64,000 bases of DNA from Bradysia coprophila (GCF_014529535.1 NW_023503423.1:10005340-10069339), one strand, 5' to 3'; shown: positions 23,216 to 37,036, counted from the stretch's first letter. The notes: generated from the sequence alone by a model not told the origin. Program-made: numbers and translations.

Positions 23216-24203
23216 AAGGGGATTCTTCTGAAAAACAGCAGACCGAAATCGGATGCATTTTCCAGTTGAATTTTTTATACGTGTCCAGTAAGGTATTCGA
23301 CTCCAGAAGCCAAAACCACTTTCAAAAAAATTCTTCGAAGTTTTTGTGGCTAGTTTGAGGCGATCAAAAACCGAAAACATGCACTTTTCTTACAAAAATT
23401 TCTCCAGTTACACGAACCGTACAGGGTTGTGTGGGGTGTCTTTAGATAGGTAATTGAATGTACATTCGGGGCAAATGGGGTCTTATTGGGTTTAAAATTC
23501 ATCCACACTGAGATATGTGCAGTTGAAGTTTTTAACCGAAAATAGACTGAAAACTTACACTTTTCTTACAGAAATTTCTCATGGTGCAGGGTACACGAAA
23601 CATACATAGTCGGGTGGGGTGTCATTAGAAAGATAATTGCATGTACTTTCAGGGTAAATAATGGGGGTTTGGAAGCATCTACGATGAAATATGAGAAGTT
23701 GAAATGTTTAAGCGGCTATACTCTACTTCTCCTGAAAGTAGATGCAATTACCTTTCTAATGACACCCCACACGACTATGTACGTTTCGTGTAGCTCGAGA
23801 AATTTCTGTAAGATATACAAAAAAATCTTTGTCAATTCTGCAAGCGCAGTATTACTTTGGGCTAATGGGTGTAAGTTTTCAGTCTTTTTGTGGTTGAAAG
23901 CTTCAACTGCACATATCTCAGTGTGGATAAATTTTAAACCCAATGTGCCAGAAAGTGCATTCAATTACCTCTCTAATGACACCCCACACGACCTTTAATG
24001 GCTCGTGTAACTGGAGAAATTTTTGTAAGAAAAGTGCATGTTTTCGGTTTTTGATCGCTTCACACTAGCCACAAAAGCTTCGAAGAATTTTTTTGAAAGT
24101 AGTTTTGCTTCTAGGGTCGATTACCTTACTGGGCACATATAACAAATTCCAATTGAAAATGCGTCTGATTTCGGTCTGCTGTTTTTTGGAAGAATTCCTC
24201 TTA
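23216..24203. mobile_element. Long foldback element (~1 kb), copy 1
   Basis: Left arm from AAGGGGATTCTTCTGA to about 23700 is repeated inverted to AGAATTCCTCTTA at about 24203. Shared inner landmarks are AAGAAAAGTGCATGTTTTCG, GGGGTGTCATTAGAAAG and CATATCTCAGTG. Arms are roughly 450 bp and imperfect. A related copy spans 35381-36239; fragments lie at 19880-19990 and 27369-27533. No coding capacity. Confidence 0.75.
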
Positions 24204-24645
24204 CGTTTCTTTCCATTGGACTTAGAGAAATGTTACCAGATGATGCTCCAAAGGAGCAACGCCATCTGTTCTCCGATTACAAATGATTGCCTTCCACCTC
24301 TAGTGAAAGTAATATAAAAGTCTCAAAGTCCCACATATTTCCAGCTATTTTAAAATAAAATGGTATTTGCCCTATTTTCACGTGAAATTTCCTCTAGAAC
24401 GTTATATAGGTTGTCCAACTGAGAAGGTTGATAAATTCATTTTTTTTTTCTATTTCCCACAACTTATCTCAAATGTTGTCCGTCAAATTTATCTGTGTCG
24501 TAGAGACGCATTTTTGTCTAGTCACTTTCTACGACATATTTGTAACTGGTTTCATAATCTCAGAAATTTGATAGTAAAAAAACGTTCCATCTAAACATGA
24601 GAAGGTAATGTAACATATATGTAACATTCACTATCAAACAGATAA

Positions 24646-26632
24646 ATGCTGACCGTACTGACCTCAACGTTAGTATTCGTACATCGATTGTGCATGCAAC
24701 AGCATCAAATTATGGTTCGTTCAGTTTCGATTTCATCGAAAATTAAAAATGCCGTGTCGGAGAAACAAGAAATTATCGGTGTCGTGGATACTTACGAAAA
24801 AGCGATAGCAACACTCAATTCGCTGCAATCGAATGCAACCACATTAGCTCACAGTATTGCGCTGCGACAACACAACGGCAAATGTACTCAAGTGCAGCAG
24901 ACGGTAAAGTATTTGAAAAGAAGTGGAATCACCTGCAATGAATTGGACAGTCTATCTGTGATACATGTGGCAGGTACCAAGGGAAAGGTAAGACAACACT
25001 GGTTTTGATTCCATATCCGATTTAAAAAAAATTCATTTCCTCGAATGTAGGGATCAACATGTGCCCTAACTGATTCAATTCTGAGTGCCGCTGGCGTCAG
25101 GACCGGTTTCTTTTCGTCGCCACATTTGATTCACGTTACGGAACGAATTCGAATCAATGGCAGTCCCGTATCGAGGGAATTATTCGCAAAATACTTTTGG
25201 AAGGTGTATCGGTCGCTGGACAAAACCAAAGTGAGTTTGAATTCTTTGATGACTTTGCCATGGTTTCGTTAATCTTTGATAGCTTTCACATCCTTTTTTC
25301 GATGAAAGGAACACGACAAGGATATGCCGGCTTACTTTCATTGCCTTACGTTGATAGCGTTCCATTTGTTTCTGGCGGAAAAAGTCGATGTCGTCATTTT
25401 GGAGGTTGGAATCGGTGGCGAGCATGACTGCACGAATGTGGTTCGGTAATGAATGTTTTGCACTAATTGCGTTCGATGCATCAAGTCTTTCTCTTGCAGA
25501 AATACCAAAACCGTTGCTATTACTTCCTTAGGCCTGGAGCACACATCCATTTTGGGTGATACACTCACAGACATTGCCTGGCAAAAATCGGGGATTATTA
25601 AACCAGATTCGGATGTGTTTACGGTTACTCAGCCGGATGAGTGCATGAAAGTTATACGTGCAAGGTGCGCTGAAAGAAATGTTAGTACCGAATCCAATAC
25701 TGGAAATTTTCGTTAAAAACACTCGACAGAACGATTTGACATTCTCATTCAGGCAAAACTGCACATAGTCCCGCTATTCAAAGAATACAATTGGTCCGAC
25801 TCTTCGAAACGAATCAATAATTTCAATGACGTTCAACAATTGAATGCGTCGATGGCGATACAGCTTAGCTGGAATTGGCTGCGGCGTAACACTAATGTGA
25901 TTAAAAATCAGCAACTGATTGACCTACTACTCGAACATAACGCTTCCTCGTTACATCTAAATTTAACAAACGAATTCGTCACTGGACTCCACAACTTTTC
26001 TTGGCCAGGACGTTTTCAAGTATTGCAGCGGAAAAGGCAACGGCTCTATATCGACGGTGCTCATACAATTGAAAGTCTTAAATTGTGTCTGGATTGGTTC
26101 AAATTACAAACTCGGAACAGGTAGACTCCATATACAATACATTGAGCTTGTTCTAATTGCGAATTTGTTTAGTCCAAACCGGAAAATGTTGCTGTTCAAT
26201 GTAACAGGCGACAGAGATGCTGAGAAGATGTTATGCATATTGTATGGCAGTTTTGATTGTGCTATGTTTTCACCGAACATTCCCTCGGTTGCTGTTAACA
26301 TATCCAGTACGAATATTTTGAGATTTCAATTTCATCTTGTACTAAACGCCAGTGTCGTCATTTTTTCAGATGATTCGTACAGCATTCTCCAAGGCAACAA
26401 TTGTGAGAAATGTACCATCTACGCAAATCGCTGGACTGAGTTGATGAACAACAACGGTCCTAGCAGTGAAAGGCCGCACTCGTCAGCGCATGTTTTCAAC
26501 TGTATTGCCGATGTATTATCGTTTCTGGACGCTGAATCAACAGAGAATAATGAGGAAATTGATGTGCTTATCACTGGATCATTACATTTGGTTGGTGCCA
26601 CACTATCCGCCTTATCTGAACAGGTTGAGTAA
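24646..26632 (+). CDS. FPGS: Folylpolyglutamate synthase, mitochondrial/cytosolic (7 exons)
   Basis: Adds glutamates to folates (ATP-dependent ligase, Mur-ligase superfamily), trapping them in cytosol and mitochondria. Exons: 24646-24987, 25051-25230, 25309-25445, 25500-25680, 25753-26120, 26173-26306, 26370-26632; phases agree and give about 534 residues, close to animal FPGS. Visible motifs: a basic, Ser-rich N-terminus fitting a mitochondrial leader; P-loop GTKGKGST at about 110-117, split by intron 1; FFSSPHLIHVTERIRING; VDVVILEVGIGGEHDCTNVV; SLGLEHTSILGDTLTDIAWQ; and WPGRFQV...LYIDGAHTIES. A second in-frame Met at residue 17 could start a cytosolic form. AATAAA occurs at 26658-26663 and 26669-26674. 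Intron 6 (26307-26369) is 63 nt and open, so it could also be read through. Confidence 0.93.
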
Positions 26633-26639
26633 GTCGCGT

Positions 26640-29600
26640 TTCGTGTCGGTCATTCTTAATAAATTGGGAATAAAGCTATTTTTATATTTTTTTACGTTAC
26701 TGCTTCAGTTATTAAGCTGGCGGGTGGCCTTTGTGATAGTTAATTCAAATGCCTTGGATTCAACATTTAAAAAAAACGGCCAAATTGCAAACTCGAAATA
26801 CCAGACCGAGTCAGCCAGGTTTTCAAAAGTGCAGACATTCCACTAACTTTTCACTTCTCAAAAAGTCAGGGACTATTTGCCCAATTTTCCAACTATTTTC
26901 AACTACTGTGATAAACTCTCTAAATGACCGCCTTTTTCTAAATTTCTTAATTCTCTCATTTATCTATATATTAGTTATGGAGAAATGCGAGAAGTTGGAG
27001 AAATAAGAGATTTAGAAAAATGCTGTCATTTAGAGAGTTTATCACTGTATCTTCACTTTTATTCACTTTTTTTATTACTTTTTCAAAAAATTAAATATTT
27101 ATCGTCGCCCACTCTGAGATACATTTCAGGTAATGAGGAATTAATTTTGCTGGTCTTTAAATATGATTTCTGTAAATGGTTCATGTTCTATAGCCGCAAA
27201 TTTTCCTCATTTACCATGTAATAGTATATTGCTAGGAAGAAAAGGTGCGTTTTCGACCAAGATGGTGAAAGTGTCCGAGGATTACGCGCTCAGGCACATG
27301 AGAAAAAATTTAAAAAGTGCCTGAAATTTCCCATAAAAACCTATTTGCCATGAAACAACATACATTAACCTTTCTAATGACACCCCGTACGACTCGTGTA
27401 ACTAGATAAATTTCTGTAAGAAAAGTGCATGTTTTCGTTTTTTGATCACCTCACCTTCTAGGGTCGAATACCTTTCTGGGCACATGTAAAAAATGCGTCC
27501 GATTTAGGTCAGTTGTTTTTCAAAAGAATCCCTATTATTTATAAGGAAGTTAAATCCAATTTAGAGCATCCTTTTATCGACCGTTGTACAACGTACATTC
27601 TATTCAACCTTTGGCTTCAGAACACAAACCATCAACGACCTTGCTCCAATATTGTTTGCGTAAATGGTAATTTCTTGGCTAAGTAGTTGTTTATGAGTTC
27701 TAGGATGAATGAAGTCAAAGGAACTTCCTCTAATCTTCATTAAAATTGATGAAATTTGATCCTAAGAATTTATGGCGTGATCCTCAGCAAATTATGAAAT
27801 AAATTTTGATTTGAAACAATCTTACGCGGTATTTGAAAACTTTCGATGGTCAAGGCAATGCTGTAAAGTAAGATGGTTAACGAATTTGGGCATTACGTGG
27901 TTCGTTAAAAATAGGTTTATGAAAACTCACTTTTTCCCAACTTTTTAATTAAAAATTTATTTATTTTACCTCACTTTCGAGCAAACTTTTTTACTTCAAA
28001 TTTATCGATCAATGCCTGAAAGTGAATTCGGATTGGACCAAGACTATTTCGCGAAAACATCAAAGAACAGAAAATTTTAACATAAGTAGAAATATCTTCC
28101 TTATGTAGCATGTGCGGAGCATGTTATCGGAAAAAATCGGAACTTTTTCTGACTTTTCAGAATGAAAATTCCCAAAAACAACCCCTGATACCACCGAGAA
28201 GACCCGACTAGCCGCATATAGTATTCATTTCATACAATCGCTAAACCGAACTGGTGTGCATATGCATACGTTATTTTGCACCAGCTGGTCCCATTTGGAA
28301 TTGTATGTGACCAGCTGGTGCAAAATAACGTATGCACACCAGTTCGGTTTAGCGATTGTATCTGAAAATGTCCCTAAGTTTCATTTATTACGTGAACTGA
28401 ACAACCGTGTATGGTATTCCGTGTCAAAGATGAGGACGGTAGTGGCAGAGATTTATTTTTCTCTCTCTTTCGTTGTCATTATATTTTTCACATCAACATC
28501 AAAAATTGATCCGTCGTCTTAGCTTGTATTAGCGTAATCTCTCTAATATCATCGGTATTGACCACCGCGGTTGGTATCGCCTGTCTATATTTATATTTGG
28601 TATCTGTTGTTATCTGTTTTTGCAATTTATATTATCATGACAATGCACTTATAGCCGAATTTTTCTGCTGTTTATAAGATTAAATTAAGTTCCCTTATCG
28701 CTCTAACCAGTGACGCCGGTCTGCATTTTTGCACTTTAGTGGCAAACCTAATCTAGTCAGAAAACAGTTAATGTAAAACGGAGCGGTTACAAAAGTAAAT
28801 ACTGCCAACCATCTCCGCGTTAACAGCTCGAAATAGTTTAAGCAGAAAATACATCTCTCTCTTACTTTAAGTTTAAAATCAATAAAATTGGATCAAACAT
28901 TTGGTACCAACAACTTCATATGATTGAATTTTACTCACTGCAACCCCGGAAAATGACTAGTCACTACATTGACATAAACGTTAAGAGTCACTTTGCGAAA
29001 TCTTCGACCAGCTTATATAAAATTTGAAACCAATGGGTCTCCGATCTTTGTGAGTTATATCTTGTTCGAAAGCTTTCTCCAGACTGAGTAATTTGTAGAA
29101 GAATGTTTTCCTTCAAACACTTTTACCTTAGGTGGCGACCTCTGGGAAAAATGCACTACACCGAATGGGACAAAAGTGTATTTAGGCAATATTCTCCTTA
29201 CAACTAATCGGATAAATGTGAAATTATGGTCAAATACTAGGGTCAACAAGGTACACATTTAGCAGTATGTATCAATATGTTCGAAAACGTTCTGCAGCGT
29301 GGCTCCAGCAGTACTTTCACCTCGAAAAATTGACGATTTTCGAAGAGGAGGGCGCGATCCTGATATCTCCATTGTAATGGTATGGGATGTCATCACTTTA
29401 GAACCCTATAAAAATAGCCATGGTTAAGTGGTCGCGCCGGCAACAGTATCACTTTTTTTTTTAAATGACACCCCCATGAAAATTTGGTCCGTCTAGCTCA
29501 TCCGTATCAAAACTTTTGTTAGAAAAATTTTCTCTGAACGCTAACCTTTCGATTGACACCTCATACGATATGATCCGACCGCGATAAGTGTGATCTGTAG

Positions 29601-31100
29601 TCACGTTTTAGCAGTAAAGTCGACCTTCGACGAAGCTGGGAAAACTTAAATTTATGATCGGCTTAAATTGATTAGCAGGCCTGAAATATAGTTTTTGCAT
29701 TAGAATTTAATATTTCGCCGCTCTCACACTTGGCAAAATAAAAGGTTCCGAACAAGGACATAAAATACTATAAAGTATGAAACCTGTCCAGAAAAGTTTA
29801 AAACCTGAGTTGACCTGAACCCAACGGTGTGACACTATTCACGCTTTTCACATATACTTTATAGTGTCTGGGGGGTGTCTGAACCTAAATTTCGATATCT
29901 GACCTTTTTATCCAAATTTTTAAGAGGAAATTTCACATTTTTTTCAGGCCGGGTGTATCAGGCCAAGTTCAAGTGATTTAAAAAAGAAAACTGATTTTAC
30001 AGGTCAGATATTTTCAGGTCAACCCCCTGTTCCGACCTAAGAATGGCTATTCATAAAGTCGTTGTCGTTTAAGAAAGATTGAAATCAAACAGATGAATCC
30101 ATTAGCATAGGCCGTAGTTTGCCTGTTGTGACAGTAAGTCGAATAAATTTGTTCGTTTTAGCATAAAAGAGTAAAATTAGCGTTGCATGCCGAATCACAC
30201 GTGTTGAATTCATGTTGTGTTCAATTATTACTAAACAGATTTTCTGATAATAGAGAGGTCATCCGGTTAAATTTCTTTCGGGCTATTCTAGACTTTGTGA
30301 GTCGAATGACAGAATCGCAACTCACGGAATTAGTTTTCTTTTATCGAAAGCATGATAAAAAACCGATTTCTCGACATTGACTAAAGATAAGTAGCATTTT
30401 GTCGGTGCAAGCGCGTGTAAATAAAAATTTCTTTTCACGCAGAGCCGAATGTGGGGTTGGATTCAGTCAAGAACTTTCCACCCTAGCATCAGGCTTGACG
30501 TCGAAGTCTATGAATATGAATTAGGAAAAAGGAATGGTTCGTTTCAAGTTAGAAAGTACTGAACTGTACTGAAGTACACTGCGTACACACATGGTACTCA
30601 AGCATTTGAAAATTGTGCGCCTATCTTTACTTTCTTCTTAGGTGCCTCTGAATGCATCATTCAGTGTTAGAAGTGCTGGAAATTCAAATCTGCACCTGGA
30701 TCTCAAGATACTATCAGTTCAACCACTACATAAAGAATAATTCATTCTACTTCATAAGGTTTTAAATATACAAAAAAGAGTGACGCAGATAGGGAGATTT
30801 TTGAAGAGAAGTCTGTTGCTTCGAGGTTAGCTGTCGTAGAAACCATAAAAATACTGGTGATCAATCAATTACACAATTTATGTCATTTCTTAGTCATTTT
30901 TCAGGGGATGGACGATCTATTTTCCTCGCATTTTATGATTTCCTATTAATTTCCAGAATTCATGGAGCTGAACACGTACCAGCAGTAACTGGTTGTTATT
31001 AACAATAAATCAATCAATTTTTAAGCGACTTAAAATGCAAATATTTTCTCATGATAACATAATGTCTTTGATAAATACTAACCGAAGATAAGGTCAAGCC
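26640..31100. other. Gene-free interval with repeat fragments
   Basis: No supported gene. GTGATAAACTCTCTAAATGAC near 26911 is repeated inverted near 27028. A fragment of the long foldback family lies at about 27369-27533. A hairpin lies at 28232-28361. A dispersed repeat with CAGGTCA/GACCTGA motifs lies at about 29720-30030. Confidence 0.45.
28232..28361. repeat. 130-bp near-perfect hairpin MITE
   Basis: Arm ATACAATCGCTAAACCGAAC then CTGGTGTGCATATGCATACG pairs with the right arm ending at 28361; one short internal bulge and a ~20-bp loop. No target duplication seen. Confidence 0.75.
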
Positions 31101-31104
31101 AGCT

Positions 31105-31110
31105 TATAAA
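31105..31110 (+). promoter_or_regulatory. TATA box of the GMC oxidoreductase gene
   Basis: TATAAA is followed about 30 nt downstream by TCATTT, an initiator-like start, and the ATG lies at 31209. Confidence 0.6.
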
Positions 31111-31208
31111 AGAAAGATTCGACGCTTAATTTTCTCATTTCAATTGCCACTGTCCGGGGTGGTTGAAATTTATACGTTATTGTTAAAGTGAAAGTGAAAA
31201 CAGTCAAT

Positions 31209-34200
31209 ATGAGTCGAAAATCTTACATAGTTCTCGCTGTTGTAATTGCAAGTTTTTGTGCGGTGGTTGTAAATGGAGACGAAACATGTGACGGTAAAAT
31301 AACACAGTGAGAGAGTAAAGATCAAAAATGAAAATTTCAAAGCGATCGAAGTTCCTGTTGTCAGTGATTTTTCTTCTTTGACCCCAGTGCAAACATAAAG
31401 TTTTTGGAAGTGCTTCTGAGTGAGAAAATTAGTGTCGAAATAAGTTTTAACCACTGCACGTCCGCGAAATGAGTCATTACTTCATCGACATGAGTAAAAC
31501 TCATTTCCCCTTGGGCTGAGTTACATATTTTTTTGCATTGTGCCATTATACACCGTCTTCGACTCAATTTGGCAAAATAAGAGGTTCCAGAGTCTGAAAT
31601 CCAGACAACTTACTGTAACCATTAAGTGAATCGAAGCACTTGTAAATCAATACTAAGGCTTCGATTTAGTTCAGGTTGGCCTGAACCTAGTCTTAATCTG
31701 ATCCCGAATCAACTTGAACTGATTTGAATCAAAATTTCTTACTTCCGGCACGCGCCAGGTCAGGTTCAGGTCAAGCAGAAAAGTTCAGGTTAGCTTGAAC
31801 ACGACCTAAAGAATTCCCCGCAAACGTTCAACTTAAACCTGACCCGATTTAAATCAGGTCTTCACATATCAGGTTCAACCCTGACCTGTTCCGAGCATTA
31901 CACAGTTACAAAACACAAGTTTTCTCACCAGCAAAATGAATTTTCAAATTTTAATGGAGTTTTTCACAAATTTTCAGCTGCAGGCTTAAATTGTCGTGAT
32001 GGCGAAAACTATCTCCTAACAAATGCTCAGAATAGTCATTTTCATGAGGTATCAGTTAGCAGCTAGACAAGATTGGATGACAGTTTTAAATCAAATAATT
32101 TATTGCAGAAATCACAAACCAAAATGGATCTATTGTACTCGTCACCATTAGCACTGACTTTTCAATACTTGAGCCGATGGTTTTATAAGGAGACGCCCGT
32201 TAGAAGTCTGTTCAAAGAATTTTTCGAGGCAGACCGAAGGAATGTCGATCTGGGATGTGACGCTAAGAAGGATGAAGAGGAGGATTTCGATTTTATTGTT
32301 GGTAACGTATCCGATTTAATTTGACTTATCCCGATGGGGTGGGACGCGATCGTTCATATATGAGGAATGTAAAACCTGAAAATTATTATCAACAATGCCT
32401 AATCAATAATCAATAATCATGGTTTCAATTTTTGATGCACTTAATGCGAGTATAATATCTTAGCTTCGCGCGGAGGATTACTAATCGATTGTTGTTTTTA
32501 AAATTCGTTATCTTTGATGTTTCATAATTTCGAGGGGAACACACGCCTCTTATCAACGACGTTGTGTTTCTTTTCTCTGCGAGATTTGAGATTTATTTTG
32601 TTTACATTGTAAACGGTGATATTTGTATCACAACATCAAGATCAAGGCCGCTTTACTTTCAGTTGGAAGTGGCTCGTCTGGTAGTGCCGTAGTTCATCGC
32701 CTTGCCATGGACAAACACAACTACAAAGTTCTGTTACTTGAAGTCGGTGGTAATCAGTTTCCCTTGTCTGGTGTTCCTGCTCTCCTTTTCGAACTTTTAA
32801 ACAATCCAGAGATCGATTGGTCAGATGTCATTGTACCGCAGAAAGGGGCTTGTAAAGCATTCAAAAATGATGTAAGACGAACGTATAGAACGATGTTTGG
32901 ACGACGAGAAAATTTTTTATTCGTTTCTAGGGAGTTCGTTTCCAAAGAGGCAAAGGCATCGGCGGTTCACCCAATTTGAATTGGATGGTAAAGATTTTAG
33001 TAAAATTCGTGTCGATTTGGTAGACGATAAATAAACAGATTATTTAGGTGGCGATGCGTGGTAATCCAAATGACTTCGATCGATGGGCTAATGAATCTGG
33101 CGATCCTCAATGGAAGCATAAGAATCTCCTGCCATTCTTTAAGAAAATGGAGACATACAGAGGCGACTTCCCGATCGGTAGAAAAAGGAGTATTAAATCC
33201 GAATACCAATCAGCCTACATCATCATGAAATGTTTCAGATGATTTCCATGGTACTGATGGCCCGTTAAATGTTGATGCAAACCGTTTCGCACCGTTGCAC
33301 GAAGAATGGATGGAAGTAGGAAAGGAAATGGGTTACAAGGTTAAAGATCCGAACGGCGAAGCCCAAGACGAATGTAGCTCAATTGAAATCATTTCCTACT
33401 TTCAAATCGTTTAATTGGACGCATTTTTACAGCATTTTTCCCATTCGTATTTAGCATGAAAGATGGCACAAGATTCAGTGTACAGCGAGCTTATGTATAT
33501 CCAGCATCTAGACGTCCGAACCTAACCATTCGACCCTACTCAACCGCAACAAAAGTAGGAATCTGATCTGGGGAAGCGATTTATTGTTCTGAATATTTTG
33601 AAAGCCCAATTCTTTCAGATTGAATTCGATAACTCAAACCGTGCAGTTGGAATTCATTACGAAACCGTTAAAGCGGATGGAACTCGTGTGAAGCGATATG
33701 CAGGTGCTAAAAAGGAAATTATTTTGAGGTAATTCTACCCGACGCTTCTAAAGTGACCTGACCACAAACTGACAACGTAAATTTAAACAAAATAGTGCGG
33801 GCGTTTTCGGATCGCCAAAACTTCTAATGCTTTCTGGTATCGGACCAAAAGAGCATCTAGAATCGTTGGGCATTCCATCGAGAATTGATTTACCTGTCGG
33901 ACAAAATCTCCAAGATCACGCCCTATTTTTCATTGGACCATTCTCCATAGATAAAAGCAAGACGGCCAGGCCGAACTTGGATCGGGATTTCAACGAAGAT
34001 ACTCTGCACGAATACGTAAACCAGAGAACAGGTACACTGGTGTAACAATAAGTGAAGATAAACAATTTCAATTCATCAATTTCAGGACCATTCGCTGCTA
34101 GTGGATTTGGGTTAGGTGGAGGAGCTTTGATCGCCAGTTCATTTGGCACTGAATCATGGCCAGACCTTTACTACAGCTTTATGAGCATGAAGATGAAACC

Positions 34201-34979
34201 GGACACAGCTGACTTCTTCCAAAAAACTTTCGGTTTTAAGGATGGAGTTTTGCAAAAATATTTCGCCCCCATTGTTGGAAAGGATGCGTTCTTCCATGTC
34301 TTGTGTTTGAATCTTCCAAAGACTGTAGGAGAAGTTAAATTGAGAAGCAAAAATCCTCACGACACTCTTTACATCGATCCCAATTATCTTGATCACGAAG
34401 ATGACGTCCAGTCTGTGCTGGAAGGTAACACCATTTTTTGTTATCCCATGAATCGAAACTCAATCGAGGACTCCCATTTTTAGGCGTTAAGTTTGCCTTG
34501 AAAATGACGAAGACAAAGGCACTGCAAAAGATCGACGCCAAATTGACTCCTGCATTGTTCCCCGGTTGCGAGTCTCATGGAAACGCGGACTATGACAATG
34601 ACGGCTACTGGGAATGTTTCTTCAGACATATGACACAGACGATGTGGTAAGTTGAATATAATATCGTGTCGTTACGAAATTGCCGGATGAAAAAAAAATC
34701 GTTTGAAGGCACTACACATCAACGGTAAAAATGGGAAGTGGACCGAACGACAAAACATCTGTGGTTGATTCGAATTTGAGGTGAGGATTTGTCTTTATGA
34801 AAACTTTCATCAATTCAAAACTATTCATTGACATGATTCTCTTTAGGGTTGTGGGAACCAAAGGACTTCGCGTTATAGACAATTCGATTCAACCGAAAGT
34901 TGTCACAACGAATACTAACTTACCAGCGATTGTTATAGGTGAAAAGGGTGCTGACCTTGTGCTGAATACTTGGGCCTAA
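31209..34979 (+). CDS. GMC oxidoreductase, glucose dehydrogenase-like, secreted (14 exons)
   Basis: FAD-dependent alcohol/sugar oxidoreductase. Exons: 31209-31293, 31978-32048, 32109-32301, 32663-32871, 32931-32987, 33048-33177, 33239-33373, 33433-33554, 33619-33728, 33796-34031, 34086-34424, 34484-34646, 34709-34780, 34847-34979; all phases agree (about 684 residues). A signal peptide is visible ([19 protein letters not shown]). Then come the FAD dinucleotide motif [12 protein letters not shown] (about 115-125), GMC signature 1 [13 protein letters not shown] (about 193-205), signature 2 [18 protein letters not shown] (about 371 on), the catalytic His in [10 protein letters not shown] (about 618) and the C-terminal [16 protein letters not shown]. 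Insect GMC genes act in cuticle, immunity and hormone metabolism; the substrate cannot be told. AATAAA is at 35070-35075. Intron 1 holds a dispersed repeat rich in CAGGTTCAGGTC. Confidence 0.93.
31440..31890. repeat. Dispersed repeat in intron 1 of the GMC gene
   Basis: Contains GAAATGAGTCATTACTTCAT, a TTGGCAAAATAAGAGGTTCC motif, and then degenerate direct and inverted CAGGTTCAGGTCA/GACCTGAACC runs. Related segments occur at about 8350-8475 and 29720-30030. Confidence 0.6.
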
Positions 34980-35380
34980 CCGCCTTACAAAACTTTGTAA
35001 TATTGTAATGAGGAAAATGAAATGTTCTAATTTCAGTTTTCATAGATTTGAGTTTTAAAATAATGTTGAAATAAAATTTGAAGTTCAAAAAGACATAGAA
35101 ACAATTTGTTCTAGGAATGTTGTACATCACCTACATTGCTCGAGGAAAAATATTTCCAGATCAGATTCCTATATGCCTTCGATTAGACCCATTTTTATCT
35201 GACGGTCGTTGACGGTCGATGTTCTGTAGTTAAAGGTTGAATACGATGTATAAAGCTCGACAAAAGGATAACTTCCTTTTGAGATTCTGTACAATGCCGG
35301 TGTAGAAGGTCTTCATCCTGCACTAAGTACCGCGGTAACTTGAAAAAAGTTTCAATTCGTTCACTAGTCACGAGATGATA

Positions 35381-36239
35381 AGAGGGATTCTTTTGAAAAA
35401 CAGCCTACCGAAATCGAACGCATTTTTCAGTACACTTTTTTATATGTGCCTAGAAAGGTATTCGACCCTAGAAGCCAAAACCGTTTTCAAAAAAATTCTT
35501 CGAAGTTTTTGCGGCTGGTTAAAGGTGATCAAACCTGCACTTTTCTTACAAAAAGTTCTCCAGTTACACGAGCCGTACAGGTTCGTGTGGGGTGTCAGTA
35601 GAAAGGTAATCACACGTACTATTGAGCCGAATAGGTACTTATTGTGTTTAAATTCATCGACATTGAAATATGTGCAGTTAAAGTTTTCTACCGAAGACTT
35701 ACACTGTTCTTACTGAAATTTCTCGAGGTATACAAAACGCACATGGTCGTGTAGGGTGTCTTTTGACAGGTAATTTAAGGTGCTTTTGGGCCAAATAGGG
35801 TCTTATGTGGTTTGGATGCATCTACGATGAAATAGAAGTTGAAATGTTTAGGTGTACATATTTCATCATAGATGCATCCAAACGTCATAGGATTCATTTG
35901 GCCCAGAAGCACATTAAATTACCTTTCAAATGATACCCCACACGACCATGTACGTTTTGTGTACCTCGAGAAATTTCCGTAAGAACAGTGTAAGTTTTCG
36001 GTTGAAAACTTCAACTGCACATATTTCGGTGTCGATGACTTTTAAACACAATAAGTCCCTATTCGGCTCAATAGTACATGTGATTACCTTTCTAAGTGTA
36101 ACTGGATAAATTTTTGTAAGAAAAGTGCAAGTTTTCGGTTTTTGGTCACCTTTCACCAGCCACACAAACTTCGAAGAATTCTTTTGAAAGTGGTTTTGGC
36201 TTCTAGGGTCGAATACCTTTCCAGGCAAAGAATCCCTCT
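35381..36239. mobile_element. Long foldback element, copy 2
   Basis: Left terminus AGAGGGATTCTTTTGAAAAA and right terminus ending AATCCCTCT are inverted. Arms of roughly 400 bp share AAATTCTTCGAAG, AGTGCAAGTTTTCGG and GTGTCGATGA-type landmarks with the copy at 23216. The left arm has lost a short segment near 35540 relative to the right. Confidence 0.72.
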
Positions 36240-36249
36240 AAATCAGTCT

Positions 36250-37036
36250 GAAATTTTCTTATAAAGAGCGATGGAGGAATGAAAAGAAAATAAAAGTTAG
36301 GTAATTCAATGAGAAAACTGCAAATCGGTGAATTAGTTCCACTCCTGGCCTGGCTACCTCCAATTTTTTTTAGAGCTTTATGTACGAACTGAGTGAAATT
36401 ATTTTATATGGTAAATGCTTCTAAATTACTCAATTTGCGAACGTGAACCAGTTGTGGAAATCATATTTTACGACCAGTAACTAACTCCTCACAACCTGAA
36501 ATTTAGCTAAGAGTGGACGACTTGTAAATAGTTATCAATGTTGGCAATGTGTGTTAAACAAAAACTCTATAGGAGCCAGGCCCTATTTTAAGGAATTTAA
36601 TTTCCAAAAATTTCCAAAATTTCACAAATTTCACAAAAATTCTTAAAATTTCCAAATTTTGTTTTCTGTTAGATCTCATTCCGAAGTAATTAGTTAAGCT
36701 CAAAGACATGAAAAACAACTAAAAAGGCAGTAAAGACAACATTTACGATGCAATTTGTTGTGTTTTTTTGATAAAATTTAAGAATTTTTGGAAATTTAAT
36801 TTCTTTAAAATAGGCCCTGATTACGAGCAGAGACGGATATGTGAAACATCGACTGACCAAATAAAATCCACTTTCGTGACAAAGTGTAGTTTATCTTACC
36901 GTTGTTGCTTTGTTTCTGTAAAAGTGACCAAGACTTCTCCGTTTACTGGTCATTTATGTTCACTACTGAATTTAGGTGACCACGACAGCTCGGCATAAAT
37001 TCTGCGATATAAACATCGATTGAACCAACAATAATC
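36250..37036. other. Gene-free interval
   Basis: AT-rich. A short A/T-simple run (TTTCCAAAATTTCACAAATT type) lies near 36595-36660. No coding exon recognised. Confidence 0.4.

Noticed and set aside
23669..23998. Frames on both strands at 23.7-24.0 kb
   Set aside because: They lie in the arms of a foldback repeat and mirror one another.
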